Shown in pieces: positions 8,034 to 14,873 of a stretch of 19,407 nucleotides of DNA; positions within the stretch are counted from its first letter, which is position 1, and each line of letters opens with the position of its first letter. The DNA is from JANMEX01 sp041751995 (GTDB lineage: Bacteria > Pseudomonadota > Alphaproteobacteria > Rhizobiales > Rhizobiaceae): NCBI GenBank assembly GCA_041751995.1, contig JBGSHY010000087.1:1-19407 (forward strand), written 5' to 3'. The notes under the pieces were generated by a model. The model worked only from the letters and a program-made list of their open reading frames with translations. It was not told the DNA's origin and searched no databases. The position numbers and the translations under genes are program-made.

Positions 8034-8921
8034 TCAGGATAGGTCGCCATCGAGCAGACGCATCATTTCGGCTGAGTCTTTTGCGCCCAAACCGGCGGCG
8101 CAAAGCAGCCGGTGGATTTCGACGAGCTGGCCGGTCATCGGCAACGGCGTGCGGGTGGAAAGCGCGAAGGATTGAAGCGAATCCAGATCCTTCATCATGT
8201 TGTCAATGCGCCCCGTCGGCGTGTAATCACGCCGGGCAAACTTGACCATGAATTCCTGCATGATCGCGGAGTCTGCACGGCCGCCCTTGAGCGCTGCAGG
8301 TATTGCTGCGGCGTCCACGCCCCCGGCCTCGGCCAGTTTCACCGCTTCAGCGACTGCCTGGAACTGCACGGCGCAGAAGAGCTGGTTGATCAGTTTGACG
8401 GCTTGGCCAGCGCCGTTCGGACCCATCAACGTGTAGTTGGCGGCAAGGTGCTGCATGACTGTGCGGGCACGTTCGAAGTCGGCAGCGTCCCCGCCCGCCA
8501 TGATGGTGAGCCTGCCGTCCAGCGCGCCAGGCACGCCGCCTGACAGCGGACAATCAACCCATTTCATGCCCGTCTCCGCGCCAAGTTTGTCGGCCATCTT
8601 CCGGGTGTCGCCGGGGTCGATCGAGCTCATGTCGATGAGGAGTTTTTCCGGCGTGGCGGCGCTGGCAACACCGTCGTTGCCGAACACAACGGCGCGGACA
8701 ATGTTGGCATGGTTGAGACTGAGGACAATAAAACTGCTGTTACGCGTCGCACCGGCAACCGTGTCGGATGCCTTTGCGCCCTTGGCGACGAGCACTGCCA
8801 CTTTGTCCTTGTCCAGATCAAAGACCCGCACATCCAGGCCGCGCTCCAACAAGCGGGTCGCAATGGCGCTGCCCATGATGCCTGCGCCGATGACGGCGAC
8901 TGAGACCTTGCTGTCCGCCAT
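8034..8921 (-). CDS. NAD-dependent beta-hydroxyacid dehydrogenase (HIBADH family)
   Basis: Soluble oxidoreductase of the 3-hydroxyisobutyrate / tartronate-semialdehyde / 6-phosphogluconate dehydrogenase superfamily, 295 residues. The Rossmann motif GAGIMG is at 12-17. The second strand ends in FDLD (34-37), where an acidic residue usually means NAD preference. The substrate loop PLSGGVPG follows at 125-132, and the catalytic lysine and asparagine are in KLINQ (K176, N179). The frame opens upstream to 8951, but ATG 8921 has AGGGAG seven bases before it and lies one base after the gluconokinase stop, so I chose it. Third gene of the idnO-gntK operon. Its substrate is probably a hydroxy acid from the same pathway; the exact compound is unknown. 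Confidence 0.88.
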   Translation of the reverse strand: MADSKVSVAVIGAGIMGSAIATRLLERGLDVRVFDLDKDKVAVLVAKGAKASDTVAGATRNSSFIVLSLNHANIVRAVVFGNDGVASAATPEKLLIDMSSIDPGDTRKMADKLGAETGMKWVDCPLSGGVPGALDGRLTIMAGGDAADFERARTVMQHLAANYTLMGPNGAGQAVKLINQLFCAVQFQAVAEAVKLAEAGGVDAAAIPAALKGGRADSAIMQEFMVKFARRDYTPTGRIDNMMKDLDSLQSFALSTRTPLPMTGQLVEIHRLLCAAGLGAKDSAEMMRLLDGDLS

Positions 8922-8922
8922 G

Positions 8923-9477
8923 TCAGGCTCCCTGTTCCAGCTTTGCAACAATTGACTGTATCACCGCATCAAACGGCTGGTTGCCGTCTATCACAATGGC
9001 GCGTGCTTCATCATATGGGGCTTCCAGTGTCGCCAGCTGACTGTCGAGCAGAGACGGCGGCATGAAATGGCCTTTTCGAGCCGATTGGTTGCGTGCCAGC
9101 GTTTTTCGGCTGCAATCGAGGAAAATGAAGCGTGTTTGTGGCCCTGAACCCGCCTGGAGCCGGTCACGATAGATTTTCTTCAACGAGGAGCAACTGGCAA
9201 TGGCGCCGCCGTTTGTTGCCGCCTCCGCATTCAGGCACGCAGAAAGGGCATCGAGCCACGGCCAGCGGTCGTCATCATTGAGCGGCGATCCCGCGCTCAT
9301 TTTGGCGATGTTTGCCGGCGGATGCATCGCGTCGCCTTCAATGTAGGGCACGGCAAAACGCGCCGCCAAGGCTTCGCCGACGCTGGACTTGCCGCAGCCC
9401 GAAACACCCATGACGATGAGCGGCGGGAGCTTAAAGCGAGGCTGTGATGCCGCCGTCGACATAGAGCACGTGTCCAT
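8923..9477 (-). CDS. gntK: gluconokinase
   Basis: Phosphorylates D-gluconate with ATP to 6-phosphogluconate, which enters the Entner-Doudoroff or pentose phosphate pathway. The roughly 180-residue protein has the P-loop GVSGCGKSS near 24-32, the gluconate-kinase block EGDAMHPPANIAKMSAG followed by LNDDDRWPWL, the CSSLKKIYRDRL stretch and the C-terminal GHFMPPSLLDSQLATLE. All are hallmarks of the thermoresistant GntK/IdnK family. Start choice is open: ATG 9477 or ATG 9462. Both lie inside the end of the upstream dehydrogenase gene (47- or 32-base overlap) and neither has a strong ribosome site, so translation is probably coupled. The name gntK is by family; idnK would describe the context equally well. 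Confidence 0.93.
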   Translation of the reverse strand: MDTCSMSTAASQPRFKLPPLIVMGVSGCGKSSVGEALAARFAVPYIEGDAMHPPANIAKMSAGSPLNDDDRWPWLDALSACLNAEAATNGGAIASCSSLKKIYRDRLQAGSGPQTRFIFLDCSRKTLARNQSARKGHFMPPSLLDSQLATLEAPYDEARAIVIDGNQPFDAVIQSIVAKLEQGA

Positions 9478-10195
9478 TCACAAAGGTGGAAGCATCGGAG
9501 GAAAGAAAAACGGCGGCGCCGATCAGCTCATCGACATTGCCCCAGCGTCCGGCCGGTGTGCGCTTTTCAAGCCATGCCGAAAATTCGGGATTGTCGACCA
9601 GCGCCTGATTGAGCGGTGTCTTGAAATAGCCGGGCGCGATGGCATTGATGTTGAGACCGTGCCTGGCCCAGTCGGTCGCCATGCCTTTGGTGAGGTTTCG
9701 CACCGCGCCCTTGGTGGCTGTATAAGGGGCGATGTTGGGACGGGCGAGTTCGCTTTGCACCGAAGCGATGTTGATGATCTTGCCGCGCCCGCGCTTGATC
9801 ATGTGCCGCGCGACGGCCTGGCCGGCAAAGAACACGCTGGAAATGTTGGTCTGCAGCAATTGCTGCCATTTGTCGGCCGGAAAATCCTCAAGCGGCGCGC
9901 GGAACTGCATGCCGGCATTGTTGACCAGAATGTCGATGGGGCCGAGCGTGGCTTCAATGTGATCGACAGCCTTGGCGACGGCATCGCCGTCCGTGACGTC
10001 GAACAAGGATGTTGAAACCTTCGCGCCCGCTTTCGCCAGTCGTTCGGCTGCAGCTTCGACCGGTCCAGCCGTACGGCCGTTCAGTATGATCTCGGCGCCG
10101 TGGGCGGCCAGTCCTTCCGCCAGAGCAATGCCGATGCCCTGTCCGGAGCCGGTGACCAGTGCGCGCTTGCCGGTCAGATCAAACAGTTTGCTCAT
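9431..10195 (-). CDS. idnO: gluconate 5-dehydrogenase (SDR family)
   Basis: Short-chain dehydrogenase that most likely interconverts 5-keto-D-gluconate and D-gluconate with NAD(P)H. The 254-residue product begins MSKLFDLTGKRALVTG, typical of gluconate 5-dehydrogenases. It has the cofactor motif TGSGQGIG at 15-22, NNAG at 92-95 and the catalytic Ser145, Tyr158, Lys162. A TTG lies in frame at 10210, but ATG 10195 has GAGG nine bases upstream and fits the family N-terminus. Being followed by gluconokinase and facing an L-idonate dehydrogenase-like gene strongly supports the substrate. SDR substrate calls from sequence alone are uncertain; here context carries weight. Confidence 0.87.
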   Translation of the reverse strand: MSKLFDLTGKRALVTGSGQGIGIALAEGLAAHGAEIILNGRTAGPVEAAAERLAKAGAKVSTSLFDVTDGDAVAKAVDHIEATLGPIDILVNNAGMQFRAPLEDFPADKWQQLLQTNISSVFFAGQAVARHMIKRGRGKIINIASVQSELARPNIAPYTATKGAVRNLTKGMATDWARHGLNINAIAPGYFKTPLNQALVDNPEFSAWLEKRTPAGRWGNVDELIGAAVFLSSDASTFVNGHVLYVDGGITASL

Positions 10196-10244
10196 CGGAT
10201 ATGTCCTCAATTCTTGAAGCCGAGCCTAGCACAAGCGAATTGGC

Positions 10245-10272
10245 TTGACATAAATGTTAGCGATAACATAAT
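10245..10272 (+). promoter_or_regulatory. sigma-70-type promoter of the 2-hydroxyacid dehydrogenase operon
   Basis: TTGACA (10245-10250) is a perfect -35 box, followed after 16 bases by CATAAT (10267-10272), five of six matches to the -10 consensus. The 16-bp operator fills the spacer. A start of transcription near 10279 would leave a leader of about 20 bases before ATG 10299, which has AGGAGG upstream. Confidence 0.7.
10254..10269. promoter_or_regulatory. operator of the LacI-family regulator in divergent promoter region
   Basis: ATGTTAGCGATAACAT, identical over 16 bases to the site at 7967-7982. It sits between the divergent gluconate 5-dehydrogenase and 2-hydroxyacid dehydrogenase genes, inside the plus-strand promoter spacer. 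On the minus strand its TAACAT half could also serve as the -10 box for the opposite operon (with a weak TTTGCT 17 bases upstream), so one bound repressor could close both directions. Confidence 0.85.
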
Positions 10273-10298
10273 CAACAGCAAAGTGATCAGGAGGCATC

Positions 10299-11252
10299 AT
10301 GTCCGGTTCAAACGCGCGTCCAGCGGTCCTGATGACCGGGGCTTATCCGCAATGGGACATGGATGCGCTGGCCAGCCAGTATGATCTGCTTTGCCTTTTC
10401 GACGTCGCGAACAAGGACGCATTCATAACAGAAAATACCGCGAGAATCCGCGCCATAGCCACACGCGGCGACCTTGGCGCAAGCGCCGAACTGATGGGGC
10501 GTCTGCCCAACCTGGAAATCGTTTCGGTGTTTGGCGTCGGCACCGACAGCGTTGATCTCCCATACGCCCGTACGCGCGGCATCAAGGTGACCAACACGCC
10601 GGACGTCCTGACGGATGATGTTGCCGATCTTGGCGTGGCGCTGCTCTTGGCAGCCGCCCGCCAAGTACCGCAAAACGACCGTTTGGTTCGGGCCGGAACC
10701 TGGCCACAGGGCGGCTTGCCTTTGGTCACCCGCGTATCCGGCAAAAAAGTCGGCATCGTCGGCATGGGCCGTATCGGTGCGGCGGTGGCCAAGCGACTGA
10801 ACGGTTTTGATTGCAAAATTTCCTATTTCGCACGGTCGGAGAAAGACGGTTCGCCCTTCCGGTTTGAGCCGGATCTTTTGACACTCGCACGCGCCAGTGA
10901 GTTCCTGATTGTTACGCTTTCCGGCGGCGAATCGACCAAAGACATGATCAATACCGACGTGCTGGCAGCGCTTGGGCAGGATGGAATACTGGTCAATGTT
11001 TCGCGCGGCACAACGGTTGATGAACCGGCGCTGATTGAGGCCTTGCAAAACAGAACCATCAAGGGCGCGGGTCTCGATGTGTTCTGGAACGAGCCCAACA
11101 TCAATCCGGCCTTCTTCGCGCTCGACAATGCCGTGCTGCAGCCGCACCACGCTTCGGGAACAGTGGAAACGCGCAAGGCGATGGGGCAGTTGGTGCGGGA
11201 TAATCTTTCGGCGCACTTTGCCGGCAAGCCACTTTTGACCCCGGTCGCATAA
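10299..11252 (+). CDS. D-isomer-specific 2-hydroxyacid dehydrogenase (GhrB/2-ketoaldonate reductase-like)
   Basis: NAD(P)-dependent cytoplasmic reductase, 317 residues. Visible marks are FGVGTDSVD near 78-86, the Rossmann motif GMGRIG at 155-160, and the catalytic triad Arg236 (NVSRGTTVDE), Glu265 (NEP) and His283 (QPHHAS). Enzymes of this group reduce glyoxylate, hydroxypyruvate and 2-ketoaldonates; E. coli GhrB reduces 2-ketogluconate to gluconate, 2,5-diketogluconate to 5-ketogluconate and 2-keto-L-gulonate to L-idonate. Given the idonate/gluconate neighbours, a 2-ketoaldonate reductase role is most likely, but hydroxypyruvate reductase remains possible. ATG 10299 is preceded by AGGAGG four bases away and by an operator-controlled promoter. 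Confidence 0.9.
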   Translation: MSGSNARPAVLMTGAYPQWDMDALASQYDLLCLFDVANKDAFITENTARIRAIATRGDLGASAELMGRLPNLEIVSVFGVGTDSVDLPYARTRGIKVTNTPDVLTDDVADLGVALLLAAARQVPQNDRLVRAGTWPQGGLPLVTRVSGKKVGIVGMGRIGAAVAKRLNGFDCKISYFARSEKDGSPFRFEPDLLTLARASEFLIVTLSGGESTKDMINTDVLAALGQDGILVNVSRGTTVDEPALIEALQNRTIKGAGLDVFWNEPNINPAFFALDNAVLQPHHASGTVETRKAMGQLVRDNLSAHFAGKPLLTPVA

Positions 11253-11264
11253 GGAAAAAGTCCA

Positions 11265-12299
11265 ATGAAAGCCGTCGTCATTCATGGGCCCAAGGATTTG
11301 CGCATTGAAGAACGCGATCCCGAAATTGCCGGTCCGGGCGAAGTCGAGATCGCCATCGAAGCTGGCGGCATCTGCGGGTCGGATCTGCATTATTACAATC
11401 ACGGCGGCTTCGGCGCGATCCGGCTGAAAGAGCCAATGATTTTGGGCCATGAGATTGCCGGTACTGTCAAAGCGTTGGGTGCCGGCGTTTCCGGCTTTGC
11501 CGTTGGAGACCGGGTGGCCGTGTCGCCGTCCAAGCCTTGCAATCAATGCCTTTACTGCCTCAAGGGCCAGCAGAATCAGTGCCTCGACATGCGCTTCTAT
11601 GGCTCGGCCATGCGCATGCCCCATGTTCAGGGTGCATTCTCGCAAAAACTCGTGGCAAACCATTGGCAATGCCACAAGGTGGCCGATGATGTTTCAATCA
11701 ACGAAGCCGCCTTTGCCGAACCGTTCGCCGTGACACTGCACGCGGTCAACCGCGCAGGTTCGCTTTTGGGCAAGCGCGTTTTGGTAACCGGCTGCGGACC
11801 GATCGGCACGTTGTGCATCGTCGCGGCGCGGGCGCACGGGGCGCAGGAAATCGTGGCGACCGATGTGATGGACGGTGTGTTGAAGATGGCGCTCAAGGCG
11901 GGAGCGGACCGCGTCATAAACGTTGCAAACAGACCGGAGGACCTTGCTGCCTACAGTGCAAACAAAGGTTCATTCGATGTGATGTTTGAAGCTTCCGGTA
12001 ATGAGCGCGGCCTTCGCGCAGGGATCGACGTTTTGAAGCCACGCGGCATTCTCATGCAGCTCGGGCTTGGCGGCGATATTTCCATTCCGCAAAACCTGAT
12101 TGTTTCCAAGGAGTTGGAAATCCGTGGATCCTTCCGTTTCCACGAAGAGTTTGCGCTCGCCGTTGATCTCATCAACCGCAAGCGCGTGGATTTGAAGCCG
12201 CTGTTGACAGGCGTTTACCCGATTGGCGATGCGGTGGCGGCATTTGAGGCGGCCAATGACCGGTTAAAATCGATGAAGGTGCAACTGGATTTCAGCTAG
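11265..12299 (+). CDS. idnD: L-idonate 5-dehydrogenase-type zinc dehydrogenase
   Basis: Zinc-dependent medium-chain dehydrogenase, 344 residues, probably oxidising L-idonate to 5-keto-D-gluconate with NAD(P). Catalytic zinc ligands appear as Cys37 (GGICGSD), His62-Glu63 (GHE) and Glu152 (AEP). The structural zinc cysteines are Cys92, 95, 98 and 106. The cofactor motif is GCGPIG at 177-181. The GSDLHYYNHGG and GAFSQKL segments are typical of L-idonate 5-dehydrogenases, with other polyol dehydrogenases (sorbitol, xylitol type) as alternatives. It lies 12 bases after the 2-hydroxyacid dehydrogenase in the same operon. Its TAG stop overlaps the stop of the convergent GlcG-like gene. Confidence 0.87.
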   Translation: MKAVVIHGPKDLRIEERDPEIAGPGEVEIAIEAGGICGSDLHYYNHGGFGAIRLKEPMILGHEIAGTVKALGAGVSGFAVGDRVAVSPSKPCNQCLYCLKGQQNQCLDMRFYGSAMRMPHVQGAFSQKLVANHWQCHKVADDVSINEAAFAEPFAVTLHAVNRAGSLLGKRVLVTGCGPIGTLCIVAARAHGAQEIVATDVMDGVLKMALKAGADRVINVANRPEDLAAYSANKGSFDVMFEASGNERGLRAGIDVLKPRGILMQLGLGGDISIPQNLIVSKELEIRGSFRFHEEFALAVDLINRKRVDLKPLLTGVYPIGDAVAAFEAANDRLKSMKVQLDFS

Positions 12300-12718
12300 A
12301 TTTGGTCCGCGGCAACTGCGGCCAGCGCGGCCTTTGCCACTTCAACGTCTTCATCACCTGTTCCCGACCCGACGCCAATGCCGCCGGAAAGCTTGCCGCC
12401 GAACCGGATTGGCAGGCCGCCCTTGAGCAGGGTCATCCCGCCTTTGGACGAAATTGACGCGGCCATCGCCGCCTCGTTGCCCAAGGCTCCCGTGGCGTTG
12501 TTGGACGAGGCGGCGGTGCGGGCTTTTGCGTGGGCTGTGCGCAAGCTCAGGAATTTCGCCCCGTCCATGCGCACGCTAGCCAACACCTCGCCAGAGGCGT
12601 CCACCACGATGATACATTGCGGCACGCCCATGGCTGCGGCTTCTGCAACGCCTGCGTGGATCATCGCCAGCGCGCCGTCGTGGGTCAGCTTGATGGTTTC
12701 AACGATATGGGCGCTCAT
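12296..12718 (-). CDS. GlcG/HbpS-like protein (DUF336 family)
   Basis: Small 140-residue protein of the GlcG/HbpS (heme-binding-like) family. I see the family pattern: an N-terminal helix with a THDGALAMIHAGVAEAAAMG run, then CIIVVDASGEVLASVRMDGA, then AHAKARTAA, and a Gly-rich C-terminal part with GGLPIRFGGKLSGGIGVGSG and DEDVEVAKAAL. Family members occur in many organic-acid operons (glcG beside glycolate oxidase genes) without a settled biochemical role; some bind heme or a cobalamin-like ligand. Here it overlaps the regulator gene by four bases (ATGA), so the two are co-transcribed. It may assist an enzyme or sense a metabolite; this is speculation. Confidence 0.85.
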   Translation of the reverse strand: MSAHIVETIKLTHDGALAMIHAGVAEAAAMGVPQCIIVVDASGEVLASVRMDGAKFLSLRTAHAKARTAASSNNATGALGNEAAMAASISSKGGMTLLKGGLPIRFGGKLSGGIGVGSGTGDEDVEVAKAALAAVAADQI

Positions 12719-13755
12719 GTGCTTTCTCTTTCAATGACACGAATGTTGGTCAGCACAAGTTCGCTGCGGCTGGGATGCTCAGGGTTCTGGATCGTGTTGA
12801 TCAACTTGCGTGCAGCCAGACGGCCGATCTCATAGCATTCAATATCCACGGAAGTGATACGCGGGTGGCAGCAAGCGGCGATTTCATAATTGCCGAATCC
12901 GGCGACGGCGATGTCCTTGGGAACCTTGAGTCCGCGCCGGTGGCACTCCATCAAGGCGCCGAATGCGGAAAGGTCGGAGACACAGATGGCGACTTCGGTG
13001 TCCGGCCATTGTGACAGGACACTGCCCATCGCCTGCGCACCCTGCTCCATTGAGATAGGCGGGACACCGAAGGAAACGACGCGGCCTTCGGGCAGACCAA
13101 GTTCAGCGATGGCTGCCTGAAATCCGGCGCGGCGCTGGTTGCCGCGGGTGTCGCGTTCGGTGGTGCCGCCAATGTAGGCGAACTTGCGATAACCCTTTGC
13201 GGCCAAAGTCTTGACCAGGAGTGACATGGCGTCGGCATTGGAAAATCCGACGACCTGATCGATGGGTTTGGCTGGAAGATCCCAGGTCTCGACCACAGGA
13301 ATTCCGGCATTTTCAAGCATGCGGCGGGCACGGCCGGTGTGGATGCCGCCGGTCAGGATGATGCCTTCGGGGCGGCGGCGCAGCATGGCTTCGATCAGAC
13401 TTTCCTCACGCTCGACGGAGTATTCATTGTAAGCGAGGAGCAGTTGGAGGCCGGTGTTTTCGAGCTCGTTGGTGATACCGCGTGCGGTGTCGGCAAAGTT
13501 GGAATTGTTGATCGACGGGACGATGGCCGCAACGAAGCCGGTTCGTTTGGAGGACAGGCTGCCTGCTGACAGATCCAGCACATAACCAAGCTCGTCGATC
13601 GCCTTGAAAATCCGCTCGCGGGTGGCTTCGGAAACAAGATCGGAATTTTTCAACGCGCGGGAAACGGACATGGACGAGACCCCGGCATGACGGGCGACAT
13701 CAGCCATCGTCGGCATCTGGCCGTCCGGATTGCGTGGCTGTTCTGGCTTGTTCAT
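12715..13755 (-). CDS. gntR: LacI-family transcriptional regulator, GntR/IdnR type
   Basis: Probable repressor of the whole sugar-acid locus, 346 residues. A helix-turn-helix occupies about residues 16-37 (TMADVARHAGVSSMSVSRAL), a hinge-helix region follows near 56-68, and the rest is a periplasmic-binding-protein-like effector domain. The recognition helix (MSVSR), the AIVPSINNSNFADTARGI strand and the RRPEGIILTGGIHT stretch resemble E. coli GntR more than LacI or PurR. Palindromic TGTTA-type sites in three promoter regions, including its own, fit such a protein. The effector is likely gluconate, idonate or a keto form. The ribosome site before ATG 13755 is poor. The gene shares ATGA with the GlcG-like gene downstream. 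Confidence 0.9.
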   Translation of the reverse strand: MNKPEQPRNPDGQMPTMADVARHAGVSSMSVSRALKNSDLVSEATRERIFKAIDELGYVLDLSAGSLSSKRTGFVAAIVPSINNSNFADTARGITNELENTGLQLLLAYNEYSVEREESLIEAMLRRRPEGIILTGGIHTGRARRMLENAGIPVVETWDLPAKPIDQVVGFSNADAMSLLVKTLAAKGYRKFAYIGGTTERDTRGNQRRAGFQAAIAELGLPEGRVVSFGVPPISMEQGAQAMGSVLSQWPDTEVAICVSDLSAFGALMECHRRGLKVPKDIAVAGFGNYEIAACCHPRITSVDIECYEIGRLAARKLINTIQNPEHPSRSELVLTNIRVIEREST

Positions 13756-13784
13756 CTGCGTTTGCGGCTACCCTTCGGGGTTTC

Positions 13785-13800
13785 ATGTTAGCGATACCAG
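13785..13800. promoter_or_regulatory. operator-like site upstream of the regulator gene
   Basis: ATGTTAGCGATACCAG keeps 13 of 16 bases of the locus operator: a perfect left half and centre with a degraded right half. It lies 30 bases upstream of the regulator start and overlaps its likely -10 box, so negative autoregulation is expected. Confidence 0.7.
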
Positions 13801-13813
13801 TTGTGATGCTCAA
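13785..13813 (-). promoter_or_regulatory. candidate promoter of the regulator gene
   Basis: On the minus strand TTGAGC (13813-13808) precedes TAACAT (13790-13785) with a 17-base spacer. The -10 box is the operator half site, the same arrangement as at the importer promoter. Confidence 0.45.
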
Positions 13814-13907
13814 GTGCACAAAACGCAATTCCAAACCTGCTCGAAATGCGCTCCGAACCGGTAGGAATTGGTGCTCGAAATGCTTGCAGGCTTCCGGACG
13901 CGTGTTA

Positions 13908-13923
13908 ATGATAGCGCTAACAT
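13908..13923. promoter_or_regulatory. operator-like site upstream of the lactonase gene
   Basis: ATGATAGCGCTAACAT; read on the other strand it is ATGTTAGCGCTATCAT, 14 of 16 bases identical to the sites at 7967 and 10254. It lies 45 bases before the SMP-30 start and most likely controls the lactonase-dehydrogenase pair. The plus-strand promoter around it is not clear to me. The remainder of 13756-13967 holds nothing else I recognise. Confidence 0.72.
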
Positions 13924-13967
13924 GACATGCCGTTTTCAGGCGGCGCAAAGACGGGGAAAATTCCGAA

Positions 13968-14873
13968 ATGTTCGGCGATGTGGAAGGCGCAGGATTTGAG
14001 GTTCTGGACGAGCGGTTCAACAACTGCTTTGTCGGGCATGTGGCAATCGAGCGGCTTTGGACCGGAGCCCGGTGGCTGGAAGGTCCGGCATGGTTTGGCG
14101 CGGGCCGTTATCTGGTTTTCTCGGACATTCCAAACAACCGGCTGATGCGATTTGACGAGACAGACGGATCTGTCTCCGCGTTCCGCAACCCTTCCAACAA
14201 TTGCAATGGCAACACGGTCGACAATCAAGGGCGGCTGGTGACTTGCGAACATCTCACACGCAGGGTGACCCGCACCGAGCATGACGGGTCCATCACAGTG
14301 ATTGCCGACACCTACAATGGCAAACGGTTGAATTCGCCCAATGATGTGGTCGTACGGCGCGACGGGACAATCTGGTTCACCGACCCGAGCTACGGCATCA
14401 TGACGGACTATGAGGGCGACAGGGCGGAGATGGAGCAGGACGGCTGCCATGTCTATTGCGTTGATCCGTCAAGCGGCGTGGTCGCCCGGGTCACCAATGA
14501 TTTCGACAAGCCAAACGGGCTGGCTTTCTCGCCAGACGAGAAGACACTGTATATCGCTGACAGCGGTGCGCCGAGGCATATCCGCAAATTTGGCGTGAAC
14601 GGGACGAAGCTGAAGGATCAGGGTGTGTTCGCCACCTGCAGCGCCGGTCTGTTCGACGGGTTCCGGGTCGACAGAAACGGGCGAATCTGGACGAGCGCGG
14701 CGGATGGGGTGCATTGCTTTGATCCGGACGGCACGCTGATTGGAAAAATCCGGATTCCGGAACTGGTGTCCAATGTCAGTTTTGGCGGAGCAAAACGCAA
14801 CCGGCTGTTCATCACCGCGCGTACCTCACTTTACTCGGTGTTTGTTGTCGCCAACGGAGCATCGGCAGGATGA
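13968..14873 (+). CDS. SMP-30/gluconolactonase family sugar lactonase
   Basis: Predicted six-bladed beta-propeller lactonase of 301 residues that hydrolyses an aldonolactone to the open acid. Metal-site residues expected from the family are visible: Glu38 (LEGPAWF), Asn125 (NSPNDVVV), Asn183 (KPNGLAFSPD) and Asp230 (FDGFRVD). No signal peptide is apparent, so it should act in the cytoplasm. ATG 13968 has a GGGGA ribosome site a few bases upstream. An operator-like site in front and the overlapping dehydrogenase gene behind (ATGA) place it in the regulon. The natural lactone could be of gluconate, idonate or another aldonate; the sequence does not tell. Confidence 0.9.
   Translation: MFGDVEGAGFEVLDERFNNCFVGHVAIERLWTGARWLEGPAWFGAGRYLVFSDIPNNRLMRFDETDGSVSAFRNPSNNCNGNTVDNQGRLVTCEHLTRRVTRTEHDGSITVIADTYNGKRLNSPNDVVVRRDGTIWFTDPSYGIMTDYEGDRAEMEQDGCHVYCVDPSSGVVARVTNDFDKPNGLAFSPDEKTLYIADSGAPRHIRKFGVNGTKLKDQGVFATCSAGLFDGFRVDRNGRIWTSAADGVHCFDPDGTLIGKIRIPELVSNVSFGGAKRNRLFITARTSLYSVFVVANGASAG

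Noticed and set aside
10308..11675. Minus-strand open frame of 455 codons
   Set aside because: Fully antisense to the 2-hydroxyacid dehydrogenase and the start of idnD, both of which have clear catalytic motifs. No recognisable domain in the shadow product.
13185..13196. GCGATAAC half site resembling the operator
   Set aside because: It lies inside the regulator coding region, and the other half (GAACTT) does not match.
13884..13911. TTGCAG ... TAATGA as a plus-strand promoter for the lactonase
   Set aside because: The -10 candidate matches the consensus at only two or three positions; not strong enough to list.
13917..14450. Minus-strand open frame of 177 codons
   Set aside because: Antisense to the SMP-30 lactonase, whose metal-site residues are intact.
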